Shown here in pieces: positions 1 to 7,653 of a DNA stretch of 53,670 bases. The translations under genes and the position numbers were made by a program. Every line of letters begins with the position of its first letter. Position 1 is the stretch's first letter. The DNA lies in the NCBI GenBank assembly GCA_029338735.1, contig JAQYAY010000003.1, forward strand, positions 1-53,670. The letters run 5' to 3'. The stretch comes from Lachnospiraceae bacterium (GTDB lineage Bacteria > Bacillota > Clostridia > Lachnospirales > Lachnospiraceae). A model generated the notes under the pieces. It was not told the origin of the DNA, ran no database searches, and was given only the letters and a program-made list of their open reading frames with translations.

Positions 1-34
1 ATTAGTATAGTGCATGGTATTTTCACCATACGCA

Positions 35-300
35 TGAAAAAAGTCGGACGGCACCAAAATTCTGGAAAATTATTGGTACTATTCCAGACGGTTTGAATCT
101 ATAGTGAAAATATCTGCTTGGCAGGAAAATTTTGTTGGTGCTGTCGTGTATTGTACAGGCCTATAGTGAAAATATCTGCCTGGCAGGAAAATTTTGTTGG
201 TGCTGTCGTGTGTTGTACAGGCCTATAGTGAAAATATCTGCTCAGCCAGTGAAATCTTTTGGCCTTGCAATGAGTCGGATTGACCTGTTGTGAAAATCAA
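35..300. repeat. Degenerate 62-bp tandem repeat
   Basis: Two units, 99-160 and 161-222, are 62 bp long and differ at only two positions. A third begins at 223 and matches for about 19 bases before diverging. A CTGTTGTGAAAATC block at 285 keeps the exact 62-bp register, and a decayed copy around 61-85 carries the GGAAAAT and TTGGT parts. Each unit begins CTATAGTGAAAATATC. No coding frame or spacer structure is seen. The rest of the gene-free stretch up to 573 holds only a broken ORF at 396-482 and the ribosome-binding site of the next gene. Confidence 0.85.
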
Positions 301-395
301 TGGCATTTATTGGATTTGTGTATATCTAGCTAAAGTGGACCGGATATGATATTATTCTATCGTAACTGGCAATACTGGCTTACATGGGAAATAGT

Positions 396-482
396 ATGTC
401 TGAATAAGATTTGAACTCGCTTGAAAACAGAGTTCATGATCTTGAAAAAGAGAATCGGTATCTGATGTTAACTGTCAAGTAA
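396..482 (+). pseudogene. Short broken ORF resembling an IS66-type transposase start
   Basis: From the ATG at 396 the frame reads MSE, a stop, then DLNSLENRVHDLEKENRYL and on to a second stop at 480-482. The leucine/glutamate/asparagine-rich coiled coil (LEN..HDLEKENRYL) is typical of the N-terminus of IS66 TnpC proteins. Nothing recognisable follows, so at most this is a remnant. The resemblance is by eye only and the identification is tentative. It lies beside the 62-bp repeats, which could be debris of the same element. Confidence 0.35.
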
Positions 483-573
483 AAACGTCCGCACCCATAT
501 TAGTATGTTCAATTCAGCGTGAATATGTTATGATTCTCCTTAGTTGTTAAAGATATATATGAAGGGGAACAAT

Positions 574-1797
574 ATGTCTGAAAAAGATATAGATGCGCTG
601 AAAAAGAAATACCTTAGAAGACGTCGCTGGAGGCACCACAGAAAGCTGAGAATCACACTGCTTACAATTCTGGGGTGTCTTGTTGCCTCCTATCTGGTGT
701 TTGTTTTCAGCCCGATTCCTATTGTGACAAAGTGGAGAACCATTTACATTGAGACTGCCATGACTACGAATTCGCACAAGTGGCTTGCTACAATGTTCAT
801 ACCGCATTCGATCATAGATGAGGTCATGTCGGAGCGTGATACACAGGAAGCCGATCAGAAGAAGCTCGAGAGTACTTGGGACGACGATCCCGAGCCTGTT
901 CAGACACCTGTAACCGAACAGGAAGACACTGGGAAGAAGACCTTTTTTAAAAAGTACTGGGAACTCGATTCTGATTCATTTAAGGATTATCTGTCTTCAA
1001 ACAGCAACCTGCTTGATAATGGATATGCTCATATCACAATTGACAATCTCGACAATAAAGCTGCAATCTATACCACAAAGGGTGATGAGATACTTGCTGT
1101 AGATGCTCCGAACAATACCATCATCATAGGCCTAAGGGGAGATGGCTATGTCGGGAAGCTTGCAATAGTCAAAAATATTGATCAGGTCAGCGTGCAGACT
1201 TCAACTCATATAGGATCATACGGTGAGACTGCTGGTGTCTACGCGAAGCGATATGATGCCGAGGTAGTGATCAATGCAAGTGCATTCAGGGATGTCGGAG
1301 GACATGGCAGCGGAGGCACGATAAGAGGTGCCTGTGTGCTCGATGGAAAAGAGACCGGCACCCCGGAGAACAGATTCTGGAAATTCGCTGGTGTCAAAAA
1401 TGACGGCAGGATGTATATCAGCAATTATTACAGTACTGATATCAGTGATTACAGATGGGGCCTTGAATTCTACCCAGCTCTCATAGTAGATGGCAGGAAT
1501 GTGGTTGACGGTACATACGGAATGGGCATTCAGCCAAGGACAGCCATTGGACAGAGTGAATCAGGTGATTTCATGATGCTCATAGTAGATGGACGTCAGG
1601 TTGGATATTCCCTCGGATGTACTGTTTCCGACTGTGCAGATGTACTGGCCCGTTACAATGCTTATCAGGCCACTAATCTCGATGGTGGAAGTTCAGCAAT
1701 TATGTGCTACAAGGGCAGGCAGATCACAAAGCCATCGAGCGTCAGCTCACTCGGACGTTATCTGCCAAATGCGCTGGTTGTAGAAAAAAGCAGATGA
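574..1797 (+). CDS. Membrane-anchored phosphodiester glycosidase (NAGPA domain) protein
   Basis: A 407-residue protein of the phosphodiester glycosidase / exopolysaccharide NAGPA family. A basic cytoplasmic N-terminus (RRRRWRHHRKLR) precedes one membrane segment at about residues 27-46, so the catalytic part should lie outside the cell. The C-terminal half shows family features: GETAGVYAKRYDAEVVINAS, a glycine-rich GGHGSGGTIRG, and a terminal NLDGGSSAIM motif. Members cleave sugar-phosphodiester links, for example in wall or exopolysaccharide polymers; the substrate here is unknown. I chose the ATG at 574 because AAGGGG at 562-567 is correctly spaced; the in-frame codon at 544 has no such site. 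It stands alone and ends at a bidirectional terminator. Confidence 0.82.
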   Translation: MSEKDIDALKKKYLRRRRWRHHRKLRITLLTILGCLVASYLVFVFSPIPIVTKWRTIYIETAMTTNSHKWLATMFIPHSIIDEVMSERDTQEADQKKLESTWDDDPEPVQTPVTEQEDTGKKTFFKKYWELDSDSFKDYLSSNSNLLDNGYAHITIDNLDNKAAIYTTKGDEILAVDAPNNTIIIGLRGDGYVGKLAIVKNIDQVSVQTSTHIGSYGETAGVYAKRYDAEVVINASAFRDVGGHGSGGTIRGACVLDGKETGTPENRFWKFAGVKNDGRMYISNYYSTDISDYRWGLEFYPALIVDGRNVVDGTYGMGIQPRTAIGQSESGDFMMLIVDGRQVGYSLGCTVSDCADVLARYNAYQATNLDGGSSAIMCYKGRQITKPSSVSSLGRYLPNALVVEKSR

Positions 1798-1830
1798 TTG
1801 TTTTACACAGAATGAAGTGGATTGGAGTAC

Positions 1831-1862
1831 GGGCGGTGCCAGAAGGTGCCGCCCTTTTTATA
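1831..1862. terminator. Bidirectional rho-independent terminator
   Basis: GGGCGGTGCC at 1831-1840 pairs with GGTGCCGCCC at 1845-1854 (two G-U pairs, loop AGAA), followed by TTTTTATA. It separates the convergent glycosidase gene and the minus-strand phosphorylase-like gene, whose stop codon lies in the T tract. Confidence 0.85.
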
Positions 1863-2664
1863 TTCTAGAGAGAATCCGGCTCAGTATTGCTTTGCCTTGT
1901 TTTCTGTCAGGAGCAGGCAGCAGGCCGTCATGCCTTAACGAATCAATATGCGAAGTGAGTTCTTCAATTCTTCCAGCAGCAGTCATATATTTTATATACT
2001 GCGAGAGCTGATTCCTCATTGTCTCAGAACAGTGCAGTTCAGAGGAAAGCTCATCAGGCAGAGGCCTTTCATCATTTCCTGGAAAAGTTTTTGCTGACAG
2101 AGTTTTTATATATTCTGCAACCTTTGTAGCAGCTTCAGTTATCAGTTCAATTGACTTTTTAAAATCAGCATTTCCATTATCAGTCACGGTTTTGATGAAG
2201 ATCATCCTGTCAGGCGTTGTGACCTTTTTCAGAACCTGATAAATGGCAGAGGCTTCCATATCGTATAGAACCGGGACTTCTGAAATCAGCTTTGATGAGC
2301 CATGCAGGATTTCATCTGAACTCACCGGCTTATCTGATGTGACGAGAGTAGCATGAGAAAAGTCAGTGTCTGCAATATCAGGGAACATTTCATCGCCTGA
2401 AGCGCTGTCTGTTATCTGACCTATGAAAAAAGTCTCGCCAATATTCTCTGAGGAAGCTGCTGAACCATAATTTACATAATAGTCGTTCTCACCATATTTC
2501 CCGAGGCAGTATCCGGCTGATGCTGCGGCGTTTATTTTTCCAATGCCGGTGAGTATCAGGCGAATGTTATTGCCGGTAAATGTATCATCATTTTCTCTTG
2601 TAAGAGAAAGCTTCCTGATAAGGCCGGCGGCCTCCTGCCTCAGTGCTGTAAAAATAGTCACCAT
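1858..2664 (-). CDS. Nucleoside phosphorylase/hydrolase-like protein (PNP/UDP family)
   Basis: A 268-residue protein whose first 200 residues follow the purine nucleoside phosphorylase / MTA-SAH nucleosidase fold: N-terminal MVTIFTALRQEA strand, LILTGIGKINAA, and the diagnostic YDMEASAIYQ segment at about residue 135, then FIKTVTDNGN. The glycine after the third strand that usually gives GSAG reads GSAAS. About 65 residues follow the core (from PDELSSELH on); they are predicted helical and are not part of the family domain. The substrate cannot be told from sequence; MTA/SAH or another nucleoside is possible, and metK lies nearby but on the other strand. The start ATG shares its A with the stop of the upstream RNHCP gene (TGATG), so the two are translationally coupled. 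Confidence 0.7.
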   Translation of the reverse strand: MVTIFTALRQEAAGLIRKLSLTRENDDTFTGNNIRLILTGIGKINAAASAGYCLGKYGENDYYVNYGSAASSENIGETFFIGQITDSASGDEMFPDIADTDFSHATLVTSDKPVSSDEILHGSSKLISEVPVLYDMEASAIYQVLKKVTTPDRMIFIKTVTDNGNADFKKSIELITEAATKVAEYIKTLSAKTFPGNDERPLPDELSSELHCSETMRNQLSQYIKYMTAAGRIEELTSHIDSLRHDGLLPAPDRKQGKAILSRILSRI

Positions 2665-3089
2665 CAGATCAGATCGCCCTGACTCTGCATGGAGTCAAGC
2701 ATTTCCCGGAGCCTGTCTCTGTCGAGAAAATCGCAGACTACAGGCTTCATTGCTATAGCCATGAGCTTCATTGGATTGTCATCGGCGGCGATTCTGTTAG
2801 ATGAGAGCTTGCCGCATCTCTTGCAGCGATGTACTATAGCCCATTCTCCGTCGCTTCTGACCCATACTCCGATCGGCTCCATGATGCCACCGCAGTCTGA
2901 TGCACGGTCACCCGGAGTCTCATCTACATGGAGAGAGCACAGGCAGTTCGGGCAGTGGTTCCTGTGGTCAGACCCAGCACCATTCGATACTATCGGCCAC
3001 CCACAGTTCCTGCAGGTAAATGAATCCGTGCACGGATTCTTTTTATAAAAATTCTTGTCGTATTTTCTTCTCTTATTTTCTCTATTCAT
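2664..3089 (-). CDS. RNHCP domain zinc-ribbon protein
   Basis: A 141-residue protein with the literal RNHCP-NCLCSLHVD motif that names the RNHCP family. It has three cysteine knuckles: FTCRNCGWP, HCPNCLC and HRCKRCGK, plus DCGGIMEP between them, which suggests one or two bound zinc ions. The N-terminus is very basic (NRENKRRKYDKNFYKKN). The function of this family is not established. It is translationally coupled to the downstream phosphorylase-like gene. A second, shorter relative lies just upstream on the same strand (3148-3495), so the pair looks like an old duplication. Confidence 0.88.
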   Translation of the reverse strand: MNRENKRRKYDKNFYKKNPCTDSFTCRNCGWPIVSNGAGSDHRNHCPNCLCSLHVDETPGDRASDCGGIMEPIGVWVRSDGEWAIVHRCKRCGKLSSNRIAADDNPMKLMAIAMKPVVCDFLDRDRLREMLDSMQSQGDLI

Positions 3090-3108
3090 AAACTAACCAA
3101 TAATCCTA

Positions 3109-3157
3109 ACCCCTATCCCCTATCCCCTATCCCCTAAATCCTAAATCCTAATTCCTA
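3109..3157. repeat. Heptad (7-bp period) intergenic repeat
   Basis: The 58 bp between the two RNHCP genes is largely a run of 7-mers: CCCCTAT three times, CCCCTAA, ATCCTAA twice, then TTCCTAT. The period is constant while the first bases drift. The run extends into the 3' end and stop codon of the upstream RNHCP-like gene (stop at 3148-3150). Confidence 0.85.
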
Positions 3158-3495
3158 TAATACCCGTTCATATCTCCCTGTCCGCCCATCAGATCTGTCA
3201 GTTCTCCAATCCTCTCAATCGGGAATGGAGGGTTTGCAAGCGGCTTTGTGGCGACAGACATGATCGTCACAGGGTTGTCGTCATGATCTATGAGCTCAGT
3301 CTTCAGAGCACCGCAGAACTGACAGCGGCAGATGATCTCCGGACGGCCTTTGTCCTTGATCCAGACTGATATTGGCTCGAAGATGCCACCACATTCTTCG
3401 CCATCGTCATTTTCTTCATGAGCGGAGCACAGACACTCCGGGCAGTGATCTAGTGATTCGTCGTATAAATTCCCGCAGGAAACACATTCTATCAT
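3148..3495 (-). CDS. Second RNHCP-like zinc-ribbon protein
   Basis: A 115-residue relative of the RNHCP protein at 2664-3089, lacking its basic N-terminal extension. The same cysteine layout is kept: IECVSCGN, LDHCPECLCSAHEE, ECGGIFEP, and ICRCQFCGAL, followed by the shared DDNPVTIMSVATKPL segment (DDNPMKLMAIAMKP in the other copy). The RNHCP signature itself has changed to LDHCP. Function unknown; a metal-binding, perhaps RNA- or DNA-binding role is only an inference. Its last codons lie inside the heptad repeat, so the C-terminal residues YYRN may be repeat-derived. Confidence 0.8.
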   Translation of the reverse strand: MIECVSCGNLYDESLDHCPECLCSAHEENDDGEECGGIFEPISVWIKDKGRPEIICRCQFCGALKTELIDHDDNPVTIMSVATKPLANPPFPIERIGELTDLMGGQGDMNGYYRN

Positions 3496-3582
3496 TATTT
3501 TTTATACCTTTCGCTAAAAAATTCCTATATATTTTAATACTATCTGACACCTGTATGCAATACATTTCTGTGTTTTTGTGTA

Positions 3583-3610
3583 TGGACAGAAAAGGAAATA
3601 CTGCTATAAT
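3583..3610 (+). promoter_or_regulatory. Promoter of metK
   Basis: TGGACA at 3583-3588 and a perfect TATAAT at 3605-3610 with a 16-bp spacer. The predicted start near 3617 gives a leader of about 145 nt that contains the SAM riboswitch. Confidence 0.75.
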
Positions 3611-3640
3611 TTTTTTGACAAAATAATAACCAAATATTTC

Positions 3641-3754
3641 GAATTCTCTTATTCAGAGTGGTGGAGGCATATGGACCTGTGAAGCCACGGCAACCCCGGC
3701 GCATAGTCGAAAGGTGCCCATCCTGAGCGAACAGTATTCGAACAATAAGGAGGA
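3641..3754 (+). promoter_or_regulatory. SAM-I (S-box) riboswitch
   Basis: The core matches the S-box consensus: CTTATTCAGAGTGGTGGAGG, then CTGTGAAGCCACGGCAACC, then AAGGTGCCCATCCTGAGCGA. P1 forms between CTTATT (3648-3653) and AATAAG (3744-3749); P4 is CGAA/TTCG near 3729-3741. No terminator follows. Instead, the 3' strand of P1 runs into the metK ribosome-binding site AAGGAGG (3747-3753), and TTCT at 3644-3647 can extend the pairing over AGGA at 3751-3754. This predicts SAM-dependent block of translation initiation rather than transcription termination, feeding back on SAM synthase. Confidence 0.9.
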
Positions 3755-3763
3755 ACTTTTTTA

Positions 3764-4945
3764 ATGGAAAAGCGTTTATTCACTTCAGAGTCAGTTACTG
3801 AAGGACATCCAGACAAGGTCTGCGACGCAGTAAGTGATGCAATCCTTGATGCCTGCATGGAGCAGGATCCGATGAGCCGTGTAGCCTGCGAGACAGCTAC
3901 CTGCACAGGATTCGTTCTTGTGACCGGAGAGCTCACAACCAAGGCAAACCTTGATATTCCGGCAATCGTTCGTAAGACAGTCAATGAGATCGGCTACAAC
4001 GATGCCAGGACCGGCTTTGATGGCAATACATGCGCAGTTATGGTAGCTCTTGACAAGCAGTCACCTGATATTGCAATGGGAGTTGACAAGGCTCTCGAGG
4101 CTAAGGAAGGCGAGCTGAAGGATGATCTTGATACAGGTGCCGGAGATCAGGGAATGATGTTCGGATATGCTACAAATGAGACAGATGACTATATGCCATA
4201 TCCTATCTCACTTGCACACAAGCTTGCAAAGAGACTTACAGATGTAAGAAAAGACGGAACTCTTCCGTATCTTCGTCCGGATGGCAAGACTCAGGTTTCA
4301 GTAGAGTATGATGAGAATGGCAAGCCGACCCGTCTTGAGGCTGTAGTTCTTTCTACTCAGCATGATGAAGATGTGACACAGGAGCAGATCCACAAGGATA
4401 TCAGGAAGTATGTATTCGACCCAATCCTTCCGAAGGAGATGGTAGATGAGAATACCAGGTTCTTCATCAATCCTACAGGACGTTTCGTAATCGGCGGACC
4501 TCACGGTGATGCTGGTCTTACAGGAAGAAAGATCATCGTAGATACCTACGGTGGAATGGCTCGTCATGGCGGCGGTGCTTTCTCAGGAAAGGACTGCACC
4601 AAGGTTGACCGTTCTGCAGCATACGCAGCACGTTATGTGGCCAAGAATATCGTAGCAGCAGGCCTTGCAGACAAGGCTGAGATCCAGCTCTCATATGCTA
4701 TCGGTGTTGCACAGCCTACATCGATCAATATCGATACCTTCGGCACAGGAAAGCTTTCAGAGGAGAAGCTCGTTCGGATCATCCGCGAGAACTTCGACCT
4801 TCGTCCGGCTGGCATCATCAAGATGCTTGACCTTCGTCGTCCTATCTACCGTCAGACCGCAGCATACGGCCACTTCGGCAGAAACGATCTTAACCTTCCT
4901 TGGGAAGCACTGAATAAGGTCGACGATCTTAAGAAGTACCTGTAA
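3764..4945 (+). CDS. metK: S-adenosylmethionine synthase
   Basis: A 393-residue methionine adenosyltransferase, full length for the family. It makes SAM from methionine and ATP in the cytoplasm. Diagnostic motifs are [18 protein letters not shown] at the N-terminus, [12 protein letters not shown] at about residue 122, and [19 protein letters not shown] at about residue 269 (phosphate loop). The start follows AAGGAGG at 3747-3753. It sits under a SAM-I riboswitch that can cover that site, and ends at its own terminator, so it is a single-gene transcription unit. Confidence 0.98.
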   Translation: MEKRLFTSESVTEGHPDKVCDAVSDAILDACMEQDPMSRVACETATCTGFVLVTGELTTKANLDIPAIVRKTVNEIGYNDARTGFDGNTCAVMVALDKQSPDIAMGVDKALEAKEGELKDDLDTGAGDQGMMFGYATNETDDYMPYPISLAHKLAKRLTDVRKDGTLPYLRPDGKTQVSVEYDENGKPTRLEAVVLSTQHDEDVTQEQIHKDIRKYVFDPILPKEMVDENTRFFINPTGRFVIGGPHGDAGLTGRKIIVDTYGGMARHGGGAFSGKDCTKVDRSAAYAARYVAKNIVAAGLADKAEIQLSYAIGVAQPTSINIDTFGTGKLSEEKLVRIIRENFDLRPAGIIKMLDLRRPIYRQTAAYGHFGRNDLNLPWEALNKVDDLKKYL

Positions 4946-4968
4946 AAAATCAATTTATAGTGGAAAAA

Positions 4969-5007
4969 ACATCGGCTATGGTATAAAATATCATAGTCGA
5001 TTTTTTA
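4969..5007 (+). terminator. Terminator of metK
   Basis: ATCGGCTATG and CATAGTCGAT pair (one G-U) around a TATAAAATAT loop, followed by TTTTTTA. It separates metK from the rfb genes. Confidence 0.8.
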
Positions 5008-5024
5008 TGTGAGGAGCATTTATT

Positions 5025-6056
5025 ATGAAAATCATAGTTACCGGCGGAGCCGGATTTATTGGAAGCAATTTTATTTTTTATGAGATGAAGGCACATCCGG
5101 AGGATACGATTCTCTGTGTGGACTCTCTGACATATGCCGGGAATCTCTCTACGCTTGAGCCTGTAATGGATAAGGACAATTTCAGGTTCTTCAGGACAGA
5201 CATCAGGGACAGGGATGCAGTCTACAGGATATTCGAAGAAGAGAAGCCGGATATCGTAGTGAATTTCGCTGCTGAATCACATGTCGACAGGTCTATCGAG
5301 AATCCGACTATTTTCCTCGAGACCAATATCATCGGTACTTCGGTGCTGATGGATGCGTGCAGGAAGTACGGCATTAAGAGATACCATCAGGTGAGTACAG
5401 ATGAGGTGTACGGAGATCTGCCGCTTGACAGACCTGATCTCTTTTTCCATGAGGATACGCCGATCCACACATCGAGTCCGTATTCGACTTCGAAGGCATC
5501 GGCTGATCTGCTGGCCATGGCATATCACAGGACATACGGACTGCCTGTGACAGTCAGCCGCTGCTCGAATAACTACGGTCCTTACCAGTTCCCTGAGAAA
5601 CTGATCCCGCTGATGATCGCCAATGCACTTGCCGACAAGCCTCTGCCTGTATACGGTGAAGGCAAAAATGTTCGTGACTGGCTCTATGTAGAGGATCACT
5701 GCAAGGCAATTGACCTCATCATCAGGAACGCAAAGGATGGCGAAGTCTATAATATAGGCGGCCACAATGAGATGGCCAATATTGAAATCGTAAAGCTGAT
5801 CTGTGACTATCTCGACAAGCCGTATTCGCTGATAGAGCATGTCGAGGACAGAAAGGGTCATGACCAGAGATATGCCATTGATCCGACGAAGATCCACAAT
5901 GATCTCGGATGGCTGCCTGAGACGAAGTTCGCAGATGGAATAAAGAAGACGATACAGTGGTATCTGGACAATAAGAAGTGGTGGGAAGACATCATCTCAG
6001 GTGACTATATGAATTACTATGAGAAGATGTACGGAAACAGGAAAGTTCTTAGTTAA
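5025..6056 (+). CDS. rfbB: dTDP-glucose 4,6-dehydratase
   Basis: A 343-residue extended SDR enzyme. It converts dTDP-glucose to dTDP-4-keto-6-deoxyglucose, the second step to dTDP-rhamnose. Seen: NAD-binding GGAGFIGSN at residues 7-15, AAESHVDRSI, STDEVYGDL with the catalytic Thr-Asp-Glu, YSTSKA with catalytic Tyr and Lys at about 152-156, and SRCSNNYGPYQFPEK typical of RmlB. The start follows GTGAGGAG. The last codons (KVLS-stop) are part of the first copy of a 13-bp repeat (6042-6054). Confidence 0.95.
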   Translation: MKIIVTGGAGFIGSNFIFYEMKAHPEDTILCVDSLTYAGNLSTLEPVMDKDNFRFFRTDIRDRDAVYRIFEEEKPDIVVNFAAESHVDRSIENPTIFLETNIIGTSVLMDACRKYGIKRYHQVSTDEVYGDLPLDRPDLFFHEDTPIHTSSPYSTSKASADLLAMAYHRTYGLPVTVSRCSNNYGPYQFPEKLIPLMIANALADKPLPVYGEGKNVRDWLYVEDHCKAIDLIIRNAKDGEVYNIGGHNEMANIEIVKLICDYLDKPYSLIEHVEDRKGHDQRYAIDPTKIHNDLGWLPETKFADGIKKTIQWYLDNKKWWEDIISGDYMNYYEKMYGNRKVLS

Positions 6057-6110
6057 AGTTCTTAGTTCAAAGCTCATAACTCATAACTAAGAACTAAGAA
6101 CTTTTAACTT
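6042..6110. repeat. Heptad repeat with a 13-bp palindrome between rfbB and rfbA
   Basis: AAAGTTCTTAGTT occurs twice in tandem (6042-6054 and 6055-6067); the second copy is perfectly complementary to AACTAAGAACTTT at 6092-6104. Between and after them run 7-mers: CATAACT twice, AAGAACT twice, TTTAACT. As RNA it would form a strong hairpin just ahead of the rfbA ribosome-binding site (AAAGGAG), with no T tract after it. Confidence 0.85.
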
Positions 6111-6122
6111 AAAGGAGAAACG

Positions 6123-7010
6123 ATGAAAGGAATAATTCTTGCCGGCGGTAGCGGCACGAGGCTCTATCCTCTGACAATGGTTACGAGCAAACAGCTCCTT
6201 CCGGTATATGACAAGCCGATGATATATTATCCGCTATCGACTCTGATGCTCGCGGGTATCAGAGAGATACTGATCATCTCTACACCTAATGATACTCCGA
6301 GATTCGAAGAGCTGCTGGGAGACGGTTCACAGTTCGGACTCTCGCTCTCATACAAGGTCCAGCCGTCACCTGACGGACTGGCTCAGGCATTTATTCTCGG
6401 AGAGGAATTCATCGGAGATGACTCCTGTGCAATGATTCTTGGCGACAATATTTTCTATGGAAATGGTCTCGGATCACTGATGCGTGATGCGAGGAAGAAT
6501 GCCGAGGAGAATGACAGAGCCACAGTATTCGGTTACTATGTCAATGATCCGGAGAGATTCGGAGTTGTCGAATTCGATGAGAGAGGCAAGGCCGTTTCTA
6601 TTGAGGAGAAGCCGAAGCAGCCGAAGAGCAATTATGCGGTGACAGGACTTTATTTTTACCCGAAGGGCGTAGCTGAGATGGCACATCTGGTGAAGCCGTC
6701 TGCACGTGGAGAGCTCGAGATCACTTCGCTTAACGATATGTATCTTAAGAAAAATGACCTGATGGTAAAGCTCCTTGGACGTGGCTTCGCATGGCTTGAT
6801 ACCGGTACGATGGAGAGCCTTCATGAGGCAGCAGGCTTTGTACGTACTGTTGAGACGCTTCAGGGAATCATGATCTCAGCACCTGAGGAGATCGGATATA
6901 TTAATGGCTGGATAGATACAGACACTCTGCTTGATTCTGCATCGAAGTATGGCAAGAGCCCGTATGGCGAGCATTTGAAGTCGGTGGCTGAGGGAAGATT
7001 CAGATATTAA
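6123..7010 (+). CDS. rfbA: Glucose-1-phosphate thymidylyltransferase
   Basis: A 295-residue nucleotidyltransferase that makes dTDP-glucose from dTTP and glucose-1-phosphate, the first step to dTDP-rhamnose. Seen: [11 protein letters not shown] at residues 8-18 (nucleotide loop), [29 protein letters not shown] (metal-binding Asp), and [19 protein letters not shown] (substrate pocket). The length and these motifs are those of RmlA. The start follows AAAGGAG. It is the middle gene of rfbB-rfbA-rfbC. Confidence 0.96.
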   Translation: MKGIILAGGSGTRLYPLTMVTSKQLLPVYDKPMIYYPLSTLMLAGIREILIISTPNDTPRFEELLGDGSQFGLSLSYKVQPSPDGLAQAFILGEEFIGDDSCAMILGDNIFYGNGLGSLMRDARKNAEENDRATVFGYYVNDPERFGVVEFDERGKAVSIEEKPKQPKSNYAVTGLYFYPKGVAEMAHLVKPSARGELEITSLNDMYLKKNDLMVKLLGRGFAWLDTGTMESLHEAAGFVRTVETLQGIMISAPEEIGYINGWIDTDTLLDSASKYGKSPYGEHLKSVAEGRFRY

Positions 7011-7028
7011 GTTTAAAAAGGAGCAATA

Positions 7029-7637
7029 ATGCAAATCAGCGTTGAAAAAAATGTCGGTGGCATTGATGGCCTCTGTGTCATCACACCGAATGTACATAGA
7101 GATGAGAGAGGATACTTCGTTGAGACCTGGAATTCAAGAGATATGAAGGAAGCAGGTCTGGATGTGGATTTCGTTCAGGACAATCAGTCTATGTCTGAGA
7201 AGGGAGTTCTCAGAGGACTCCATTTCCAGAAGCAGTACCCTCAGTGCAAGCTCGTAAGAGCGGTGCGCGGCCAGGTGTATGATGTGGCGGTTGATCTTCG
7301 TGAGAATTCATCCACCTATGGCAAATGGTACGGCCTTATTCTGTCCGATGAGAATATGAAGCAGTTCCTGATTCCGGAAGGCTTTGCACATGGATTTCTT
7401 GTGCTCTCGGATGTGGCAGAGTTCTGCTACAAGGTAAATGATTTCTGGCATCCGAATGACGAAGGCGGCATGGCATGGAATGATCCTGAGATCGGGATAG
7501 AATGGCCGCGACTCAAGGGATCATATAATGGCAGCCCGTCTGCAGAAGGCTATACTCTTGATGACGGCACACCACTTGTTTTATCCGACAAGGATCAGAA
7601 GTGGCTTGGACTGAAGGATACTTTTTCATTTAAATAA
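7029..7637 (+). CDS. rfbC: dTDP-4-dehydrorhamnose 3,5-epimerase
   Basis: A 202-residue cupin enzyme that epimerises dTDP-4-keto-6-deoxyglucose at C3 and C5. Family features: YFVETWNSRDM, NQSMSEKGVLRGLHFQ with the catalytic His at about residue 62, KLVRAVRGQVYDVAVDLR, and PEGFAHGFLVLSD. It lies 18 bp after rfbA with the site AAGGAG. The last pathway enzyme, the reductase rfbD, is not adjacent and not in the window. Confidence 0.95.
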   Translation: MQISVEKNVGGIDGLCVITPNVHRDERGYFVETWNSRDMKEAGLDVDFVQDNQSMSEKGVLRGLHFQKQYPQCKLVRAVRGQVYDVAVDLRENSSTYGKWYGLILSDENMKQFLIPEGFAHGFLVLSDVAEFCYKVNDFWHPNDEGGMAWNDPEIGIEWPRLKGSYNGSPSAEGYTLDDGTPLVLSDKDQKWLGLKDTFSFK

Positions 7638-7653
7638 AGGAGGCAATATTTTT

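Noticed and set aside
35-300. Possible CRISPR array
   Set aside because: The repeat is contiguous with no spacers between units, and no cas genes lie in the window.
3109-3157. Telomere-like repeat
   Set aside because: CCCTAA-like words recall telomeres, but the run is short, internal to a chromosome and drifts in sequence; a bacterial heptad repeat is a simpler reading.
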